DNA of 11,166 nucleotides from contig CALUWZ010000047.1 of assembly GCA_944324625.1 (NCBI GenBank), positions 1-11,166 on the forward strand, in the 5' to 3' direction. This document shows positions 5,797 to 11,166 of the stretch, piece after piece. This DNA comes from an uncultured Mailhella sp. Its GTDB lineage: Bacteria; Desulfobacterota; Desulfovibrionia; Desulfovibrionales; Desulfovibrionaceae. Numbering within the stretch: position 1 is the stretch's first letter; the number at the start of each line of letters is the position of its first letter. The position numbers and the translations under genes were made by a program. The notes below the pieces were generated by a model. The model did no database searches, was not told where the DNA came from, and worked only from the letters and a program-made list of their open reading frames with translations.

Positions 5797-7388
5797 CACA
5801 TGAATTTACGGCACCCAAAAAAGCAGGCCGTCTGGACAGCTTTTTATCCGAACAGGCACAAATTTCCCGTTCAAAAATAAAAAAACTCATTGAAGACGGC
5901 AGGGTCAGCATAAACGGAATATCATGTACCGATGCGTCCAAAAAACTGACGGAAGGCGACAGCATTATTCTCACCGTTCCCGAGGAAAAAAATTCCCTCG
6001 AAGCCGCGCAGAACGACCTGACCATATATTATCAGGACCAATATCTTGCGGTAGTTGAAAAAAAAGCGAATTTAACCGTGCACCCCTGCCCTTCCTGCCA
6101 AGAAGAAACCTTGGTTCACCACCTCCTATACCATTTTCCGAGCCTTGCGGAAACAGACAGCGAACGGCCGGGCATAGTGCACAGGCTGGACAAAGACACA
6201 AGCGGGCTTATGCTCATTGCCCTGACTGAAGAAAGCAGGCTGAAACTCACGGAAATGTTCAGTGAACGGGAAGTGCAGAAAACCTATCTGGCCCTTGTGC
6301 AGGGCATCTGTCCCAACGGCGAAAGCAGAGATAGCATAGGCAGACACCCTGCAGTCAAAACAAAAATGGCGCTTGTGCCCGTCAGCAAAGGCGGACGGGA
6401 AGCCCATTCCGAATGGGAGCGCATTTACCCGACACAGGCCCAAATCAGCGAACAAAAAATTGACGAACAGCGCAGAGAAGACAATTTTTCCTTAATTAAA
6501 GTACGGATTTATACGGGCAGAACCCACCAGATACGGGTGCACCTGACTGCCTTCGGCTATCCTCTTCTGGGCGATGACGTGTATGCACCGCAGAAAACTG
6601 CCCAAAAAGCACCCCGCCAAATGCTTCATGCCCATAAACTTTCCTTTTATCATCCCTATACGGGCGAATTTATGGAATTTACCTCCATGCCTCCCCAAGA
6701 TTTTTGGGACTGCATGGAACAAGAACTGACAAAAAAGCAAAAGGCAGTGCCTCTTATTGTCACGGGAAACAGCGGCAGCGGAAAATCCGCATTGCTTGAC
6801 ACGGCAAAACGGCAAAATTTTCCTACCTTCAGCGCAGACCAATGCATAAAAGAGTTATATGAAGTAAACGGCGATGCATGGTATCTGCTCAAACAGCAGT
6901 ACGGCGCGGAATTTGTGCCTGACGCCAAAAAATCCGTGGACAAGACAGCCTTGGCAAAAGCCATGCAGGACATGCACAGAAAACAGGAACTGGAAAATAT
7001 TCTGCACCCTTTAGTATATGCCCGCATGCTCAAATTTTTCAAAGACAACGAAAACGTACCGCTGGCTGTCGCAGAAATTCCGCTCTGGTTTGAAAGCAAG
7101 CCCGCAAAACTCGGCATAAAGCCCGTAACGCTCTGCATTTACTGCGACGAAAACATACGGCGCCAACGTCTGCACAATCGGGGCTGGACAGATTCAACCA
7201 TAGCCTATATGGACAGCTGGCAGCTTGCTCAGGACGAAAAAATACGGCTTGCCGACCATGCCTTTGCCAATAACGGCAGTCTTGAAGAACTGGAACAGCA
7301 ATTTATCAGCCTTGCCGAAAAACTGATTTTGCAGAACACCACGGCGGCCAAAGCCATACTGAAAAGCATACGGCAAAATCTTGCATAA
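5793..7388 (+). CDS. coaE: RluA-family 23S rRNA pseudouridine synthase fused to dephospho-CoA kinase
   Basis: 531 residues with two enzymes in one chain. Residues about 10-60 form an S4 RNA-binding domain. Residues about 75-305 are an RluA/RluD-type pseudouridine synthase with HRLDKDTSG (130-138, catalytic Asp133) and GRTHQIRVHL (242-251). After a short lysine-rich linker (312-317), residues 319-515 are a CoaE kinase: P-loop GNSGSGKS (325-332), SADQ with Asp349, HPLVYARM (405-412), AEIPLWFES (427-435) and the C-terminal ADHAFANNGS segment (487-496). CoaE phosphorylates the ribose 3' hydroxyl of dephospho-CoA, the last step of CoA synthesis. Key motifs of both halves look intact. The ATG at 5793 has AAGGA six bases upstream; an in-frame ATG at 5760 has no ribosome site. 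It is transcribed divergently from the TPR gene and convergently with the next gene. No separate coaE is visible here. Confidence 0.93.
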   Translation: MTHEFTAPKKAGRLDSFLSEQAQISRSKIKKLIEDGRVSINGISCTDASKKLTEGDSIILTVPEEKNSLEAAQNDLTIYYQDQYLAVVEKKANLTVHPCPSCQEETLVHHLLYHFPSLAETDSERPGIVHRLDKDTSGLMLIALTEESRLKLTEMFSEREVQKTYLALVQGICPNGESRDSIGRHPAVKTKMALVPVSKGGREAHSEWERIYPTQAQISEQKIDEQRREDNFSLIKVRIYTGRTHQIRVHLTAFGYPLLGDDVYAPQKTAQKAPRQMLHAHKLSFYHPYTGEFMEFTSMPPQDFWDCMEQELTKKQKAVPLIVTGNSGSGKSALLDTAKRQNFPTFSADQCIKELYEVNGDAWYLLKQQYGAEFVPDAKKSVDKTALAKAMQDMHRKQELENILHPLVYARMLKFFKDNENVPLAVAEIPLWFESKPAKLGIKPVTLCIYCDENIRRQRLHNRGWTDSTIAYMDSWQLAQDEKIRLADHAFANNGSLEELEQQFISLAEKLILQNTTAAKAILKSIRQNLA

Positions 7389-7390
7389 TA

Positions 7391-7413
7391 AAAGCCGGCA
7401 CTGAGCCGGCTTA
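7391..7413. terminator. shared hairpin between convergent genes
   Basis: AAGCCGGC (7392-7399) and GCCGGCTT (7405-7412) form an 8-bp GC-rich stem with loop ACTGA, starting 3 bases after the RluA-CoaE stop. The T-rich flanks are short on both sides (TTATTTC on plus, TTTTATTA on minus), so it can end transcripts from both directions but may be leaky. Confidence 0.65.
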
Positions 7414-7454
7414 TTTCGCACCTGCATTCTTCCGCTGCAATGAACTTGGCAGCA

Positions 7455-7949
7455 TTAATCTTTGTTTTTCTTACCCTTGCCTGCTTTTTTGGCCTGTCCC
7501 GGAGGCAGTCCGCCCTTTTTGGCAAGCCCCGGAGGAACGCCTTTCCATTTATCGCGGTCACGGTCATACGGGGAAAAACCGTAATAAAACCTTTTGCGGT
7601 CAATGCGGTATTTGTCGCACAGATAATCCCAGCCCCACTGCCGCCGCAGATCAAAAACAACGGCTTCGCTCAGTCCCGCCAAGCCCGCAAAGGCAAGTAC
7701 GCGCTGTGCTTCCAGCCGTTTTTCCAAATCACGCCATTCCCTGTCACGGCGCTGATAATTTTTGTCATCCCTGCCTGTCCTGTTCAAAACCTCATAGGCA
7801 ATATCGCAGGAACGGACCAAATCCGACAGCACAAAAAGCACATCGGCCATGCGCTCCGCTTCCGATGCTTTAACGGTGCAGGGACTCAGCGCAAGCACCG
7901 CCGCAAAGCACACATACAGCAATTTTCGCAATACAGATACTGTTTTCAT
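7455..7949 (-). CDS. exported protein of unknown function with PPGxAKK repeats
   Basis: 164 residues. A signal peptide (about 1-28, hydrophobic LLYVCFAAVLAL, ending VKA before SEA) points to export. The Cys at 24 follows Pro and does not fit a lipobox. The mature part is helical and charged, with two Cys (48 and 111) that could form a disulphide, and a Trp/Tyr/Arg-rich segment (105-135). It ends in two tandem copies of PPG(L/Q)AKK (139-155) and a Lys/Gly tail. PPGxAKK motifs recur near the C-terminus of various small periplasmic proteins, including CigR-like ones, but no family could be assigned to the body of this protein. The start is supported by AAGGA six bases before the ATG. It probably has its own promoter, since a strong terminator lies between it and purF. 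Confidence 0.8.
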   Translation of the reverse strand: MKTVSVLRKLLYVCFAAVLALSPCTVKASEAERMADVLFVLSDLVRSCDIAYEVLNRTGRDDKNYQRRDREWRDLEKRLEAQRVLAFAGLAGLSEAVVFDLRRQWGWDYLCDKYRIDRKRFYYGFSPYDRDRDKWKGVPPGLAKKGGLPPGQAKKAGKGKKNKD

Positions 7950-7981
7950 ACCATATCCTTTTCAGGTTATCCGCAGCAGCG

Positions 7982-7990
7982 TTTATATCA
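7982..7990 (-). promoter_or_regulatory. possible extended -10 promoter of the PPGxAKK protein gene
   Basis: On the minus strand TGATATAAA gives a TATAAA -10 with a TG extension, 32 bases before the ATG at 7949. No good -35 lies at 17 bases. The presence of the purF terminator upstream makes a local promoter necessary unless read-through occurs. Confidence 0.3.
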
Positions 7991-8030
7991 TCGTTATAAA
8001 ACAATACGCTCTTTTCCAAGAGTACACAAG

Positions 8031-8062
8031 AAAAAAAGCCGTCCCAAAAAAGGACGGCTTTT
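8031..8062 (-). terminator. Rho-independent terminator of the carB-purF operon
   Basis: An 11-bp perfect stem (AAAAGCCGTCC 8034-8044 with GGACGGCTTTT 8052-8062, 7-base loop) is followed by T residues on the minus strand (8031-8037 are A on plus). It begins 18 bases after the purF stop, ideal for ending that operon. Confidence 0.88.
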
Positions 8063-8080
8063 GCACGCAATTTGAAAAAA

Positions 8081-9484
8081 TTAACTTCTGTGCAGATATT
8101 CGCCGCTCCAGCAGCCCGTGCAGTACTGCATGCCCTCTTCACCGAGGCATGAACGCATGCCCTCAAGGGAAAGATAGCCGAGGCTGTCCATATTTAAAAT
8201 GGAACGGATTTCATCTATGGTATGCTGATAGGCCAGCAGTTCTTCATAATGCGGAAAATCAACGCCGAAATAACAGGGATACTGTACGGGCGGACAGGCT
8301 ATGCGCAGATGAACTTCCGTTGCGCCTGCGTCGCGCAGTTCCTTGCCGAGAGCGGCAGTGGTTGTTCCGCGGATAAGGGAATCATCCACAAGGCACACGC
8401 GTTTGCCGCGCACAACTTCTTTTACCACATTATGCTTCATGCGCACTGCTGCCACGCGGGCGCCCTGCCCGGGAGCAATAAAGCTTCGGCCTATGTAGTG
8501 GTTGCGGATAAGGCCGCGGTCGAGGGTTACGCCGAGTTCTTCGGCAAAGCCCATGGCCGCCGAAAAACCGCTGTCGGGAATGGCCACAACTATATCCACG
8601 TCGCAGGGCTGTTCCTTGGCAAGCACATGGCCTGTCTGACGGCGGAACACATGCGGGGTATGGCCGAACACGTTGCTGTCGGGACGGGCAAAATAAATAA
8701 GCTCAAGCAGGCAGCGCTGCTGGCGCACGGTTCTGTCCCCGAAATAGGTGGAGCGGTATCCGCCTGCGGTAAAGGTAATCATTTCCCCAGGTTCCACTTC
8801 ACGCTCGAAAATAGCGCCGATTTGGTCAAAAGCACAGGTTTCTGACGCCACAACATAGCCGTCGCCCATTTTGCCGAGCACAAGCGGACGATACCCCCAC
8901 GGGTCGCGGGCGGCAATCATCTTGTTGGGAAAAAGCAAGACCACGGAAAATGCGGCTTCCGCTTCTTCAAACACGGCGGCAATTTCCTCATCGGTGCTGG
9001 CCTGTTTCTGGGCAAGGAGCTGCAGGAAAAATTCACTGTCTGACGTGGTCTGCAGAAACGCACCCGAATGGATCAGGCGGTCGCGCAGTTTTTCGCCGTG
9101 AAACAGGTTGCCGTTATGCGCCAAGGCCACCTGTCCTTCGCTGTAATAGCCCATAAGGGGCTGAGCATTGGCAATGGTGCTTCCGCCCGCAGTGGAATAA
9201 CGCACATGGCCGATGGCGGAATTTCCCGGCATATTGCGTCCTTCACCTTTGCCGAATACGGAAGAAACAAGTCCCATGCCTCTGTGTACATATAATTGGC
9301 CGTCGCTTGCACTGACAACGCCTGCGGATTCCTGCCCCCTGTGCTGGAGAGCATGCAGGGCAAGGCTGGCATGCTGAGCGGCGTCCTTTACGCCGAAAAG
9401 TCCGACCACGCCGCACTCGTCGTGGGCTTTGTCGTCATAGGTCAGGGTTTCGGGAATAAACATATCTTCAAAAGGATTAGTCAT
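8081..9484 (-). CDS. purF: amidophosphoribosyltransferase (glutamine PRPP amidotransferase)
   Basis: 467 residues. PurF makes 5-phosphoribosylamine from PRPP and glutamine, the committed step of purine synthesis, in the cytosol. Residues 24-250 are the N-terminal-nucleophile glutaminase domain: Cys24 in DECGVVG becomes the first residue after removal of a 23-residue propeptide, followed by LQHRGQESAG (46-55) and HNGNL (123-127). Residues about 260-450 are the phosphoribosyltransferase domain with VCLVDDSLIRGTT (363-375). Cysteines at 217, 397, 455 and 458 (YCTGCWSGEY) match the Fe-S cluster type known from Bacillus PurF, unlike the cluster-free E. coli enzyme. The start at 9484 has AAGGA six bases upstream and directly precedes the propeptide; it overlaps the carB stop by 8 bases, so translation is probably coupled. 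A frame open further upstream lies inside carB and is not used. Confidence 0.97.
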   Translation of the reverse strand: MTNPFEDMFIPETLTYDDKAHDECGVVGLFGVKDAAQHASLALHALQHRGQESAGVVSASDGQLYVHRGMGLVSSVFGKGEGRNMPGNSAIGHVRYSTAGGSTIANAQPLMGYYSEGQVALAHNGNLFHGEKLRDRLIHSGAFLQTTSDSEFFLQLLAQKQASTDEEIAAVFEEAEAAFSVVLLFPNKMIAARDPWGYRPLVLGKMGDGYVVASETCAFDQIGAIFEREVEPGEMITFTAGGYRSTYFGDRTVRQQRCLLELIYFARPDSNVFGHTPHVFRRQTGHVLAKEQPCDVDIVVAIPDSGFSAAMGFAEELGVTLDRGLIRNHYIGRSFIAPGQGARVAAVRMKHNVVKEVVRGKRVCLVDDSLIRGTTTAALGKELRDAGATEVHLRIACPPVQYPCYFGVDFPHYEELLAYQHTIDEIRSILNMDSLGYLSLEGMRSCLGEEGMQYCTGCWSGEYLHRS

Positions 9485-11166
9485 TTGCTTTTCCTTGGAT
9501 ATAGCCTGCATAGTAGTCCTGCAGAGGAGCAACGATGCGCTGTTCCTGCTGACGGGCCTCAAGACCTTCCACTGTAGCGCGCAGGGCGGCAAGGGTGGTG
9601 ATAAGGTTAATACGGCGCTGCAGGGCTTCGGTTCTAATGGTATTGGCGTCACGGGCAGATACCGGACCGCTTACGGTATTGACAATCATGGCAGCCTCGC
9701 CGTTGCGGATGAAGTCCAAAAGGTGCGGACGCTGCTGGCCGATTTTGACGATAAGTTTGCAGTCTATGCCCTTGTTGTCAAGCATGGCCTTGGTGCCGGG
9801 CGTTGCATACAGGGTAAAGCCGAGCGCTTTAAGACGTGCGGCAAGGGGCACAAGCGGTTCTTTGTCTTGGTCGGTCACGGTCAGAATCACGTTTCCGCTT
9901 ACGGGAATAGGGGTTCTGGTGGCAGCCTGGGATTTCAGGAATGCCATGCCGAAACTGCGGTCAATGCCCATAACTTCGCCTGTGGAGCGCATTTCAGGTC
10001 CGAGATTTACTTCCGCACCGGGGAAACGCTCAAAAGGAATAACCGCTTCTTTCACGGCACTGTACAGAAGTTTCGGTTCTTCGGTAAAATTGACGTCCTT
10101 CAGGGAAAGGCCGGTCATAATCTTGGCGGCAATGCCTGCCACGTTGCGGCCCGTTGCTTTGGATACAAACGGCACGGTACGGGAGGCTCTCGGGTTGGCC
10201 TCGATAACATACACGCTGCCCTTGTAAATGGCCATTTGGATATTCAAAAGACCTACTGTATGCAGGGCCTTGCCGAGTTTATGGGTATAGGAGCGGATAA
10301 CGCCCTTGATTTCATCGGACAGAGTATGGGTCGGAATGGAGCAGCAGGAGTCGCCTGAGTGAATGCCTGCCTGTTCGATGTGTTCCATAATGGCGGCAAT
10401 GGTGACTTTTTCGCCGTCAACCACTGCGTCCACGTCGATTTCAATGGCCTGCTCAAGGAATTTGTCCACCAAAATCGGGTTGTTTATGCTGATATTGAGC
10501 CCGTTGTTTTTGTCGCTGACATACTCCACAAGTTCCTGCTCGTTATGGATAATGCGCATGGCGCGTCCGCCGAGCACAAAGGAAGGACGGACCATAACGG
10601 GATAGCCGATATTGTCGGCAACCTTGCAGGCTGTTTCAAGGTCAACCGCCATGCCGCTGGCCGGCTGAAGAATTTCCAAATCTTCGATAAGGGCGCTGAA
10701 TTCTTCGCGGTCTTCCGCAAGGGCAATATCCTGCGGTTTAGTGCCGATAATAGGCACGCCTGCCTGCTGCAGGGCCATGGCAATATTGAGCGGAGTCTGA
10801 CCGCCGAACTGCACGATAACGCCGTCGGGTTTTTCCGCCTGACAAATGGCAAGCACGTCTTCCGTGGTTACGGGTTCAAAATACAGCGTATCGGCCGTAT
10901 CGTAGTCAGTGGAAACCGTTTCGGGGTTGGAGTTGATCATAATGGTTTTTATGCCGAGTTCACGCAGGGAGAAACAGGCCTGAACGCAGCAGTAGTCAAA
11001 CTCAAGACCCTGACCTATACGGTTGGGGCCGCCGCCAATGATCACAACCTTGCGGGCAAAGCCGCCGCGGCTGCCGCCCTTGAGGTGCGCCGTATGCAGG
11101 GGATCGGGGCTTACTGCGTCGTAGGTGGAATAAAAATACGGGGTATGGGCTTCAAATTCTCCTGCG
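9477..11166 (-). CDS. carB: carbamoyl-phosphate synthase large subunit, C-terminal half (5' end outside window)
   Basis: 562 codons are visible, roughly the second half of a CarB of about 1,080 residues. The frame stays open to the window edge, beginning AGEFEAHTPYFYSTYD. With the small subunit CarA, CarB makes carbamoyl phosphate from bicarbonate, glutamine-derived ammonia and two ATP, feeding pyrimidines and arginine. The visible part has VVIIGGGPNRIGQG (40-53), the second ATP-grasp domain (about 145-385, with RPSFVLGGRAM and EANPRASRTVPFVSK) and a C-terminal MGS-like allosteric domain (about 424-540, with TPGTKAML and NTVSGP). In well-studied enzymes this last domain binds UMP, IMP or ornithine. 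Relative to E. coli, a few extra residues separate STYD from the GGGPNRIGQG motif. It is the upstream partner of purF, overlapping it by 8 bases. Confidence 0.97.
   Translation of the reverse strand, partial: AGEFEAHTPYFYSTYDAVSPDPLHTAHLKGGSRGGFARKVVIIGGGPNRIGQGLEFDYCCVQACFSLRELGIKTIMINSNPETVSTDYDTADTLYFEPVTTEDVLAICQAEKPDGVIVQFGGQTPLNIAMALQQAGVPIIGTKPQDIALAEDREEFSALIEDLEILQPASGMAVDLETACKVADNIGYPVMVRPSFVLGGRAMRIIHNEQELVEYVSDKNNGLNISINNPILVDKFLEQAIEIDVDAVVDGEKVTIAAIMEHIEQAGIHSGDSCCSIPTHTLSDEIKGVIRSYTHKLGKALHTVGLLNIQMAIYKGSVYVIEANPRASRTVPFVSKATGRNVAGIAAKIMTGLSLKDVNFTEEPKLLYSAVKEAVIPFERFPGAEVNLGPEMRSTGEVMGIDRSFGMAFLKSQAATRTPIPVSGNVILTVTDQDKEPLVPLAARLKALGFTLYATPGTKAMLDNKGIDCKLIVKIGQQRPHLLDFIRNGEAAMIVNTVSGPVSARDANTIRTEALQRRINLITTLAALRATVEGLEARQQEQRIVAPLQDYYAGYIQGKAND

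Noticed and set aside
9485..9652. N-terminal extension of PurF by 56 residues
   Set aside because: It lies inside carB in another frame. The start at 9484 has a good ribosome site and gives a normal PurF propeptide.
9495..10358. Plus-strand open frame of 287 codons
   Set aside because: It is antisense to carB, whose protein is conserved throughout; the antisense product has no recognisable domain.

Overview
The window looks like chromosomal DNA of a Gram-negative bacterium. The best guess is a member of the Desulfovibrionaceae or a close relative. This rests on the adjacency of carB and purF, the Fe-S type PurF, a pseudouridine synthase fused to dephospho-CoA kinase, a 7TM-DISM sensor protein and moderate GC, all judged by eye, so the placement is tentative. 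No rRNA, tRNA, insertion sequence, CRISPR array or prophage gene is visible. Six full-length genes, one truncated gene (carB) and a few possible micro-ORFs account for nearly all of the sequence.

Layout from left to right. On the minus strand at 41-2950 is a large seven-helix membrane protein that looks like a hybrid histidine kinase but has lost its phospho-acceptor residues. Before it in transcription, also on the minus strand and separated by a strong terminator, is a secreted or periplasmic M23 (MepM/Csd3-like) peptidoglycan endopeptidase at 3100-4647. Next comes a 332-base stretch with no conventional gene. It holds a terminator, a 25-codon reading frame behind a near-perfect Shine-Dalgarno sequence, and two hairpins. 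One hairpin arm can alternatively pair with that Shine-Dalgarno sequence. Then follows a small TPR protein (4980-5540, minus). An AT-rich divergent intergenic region with several perfect dyads leads to a plus-strand RluA-CoaE fusion (5793-7388). A shared hairpin separates it from a convergent, unrecognised exported protein (7455-7949, minus). The right end is a minus-strand operon in which carB (5' end outside the window) overlaps purF by 8 bases and ends in a strong terminator.

How the genes relate. carB and purF supply the committed steps of pyrimidine/arginine and purine synthesis, and their overlap suggests coupled expression. The M23 enzyme, the 7TM sensor-like protein and the exported PPG/AKK-motif protein all act in or at the envelope, but terminators and separate promoters argue against one operon. 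The RluA-CoaE protein joins RNA modification to the last step of coenzyme A synthesis in one chain.

The most interesting items are the switch-like non-coding stretch at 4880-4963 with its micro-ORF, the degenerate hybrid kinase, the RluA-CoaE fusion, and a possibly leaderless start of the M23 gene. None of these was tested beyond reading the sequence. No complete new system (defence, toxin-antitoxin or mobile) is evident.
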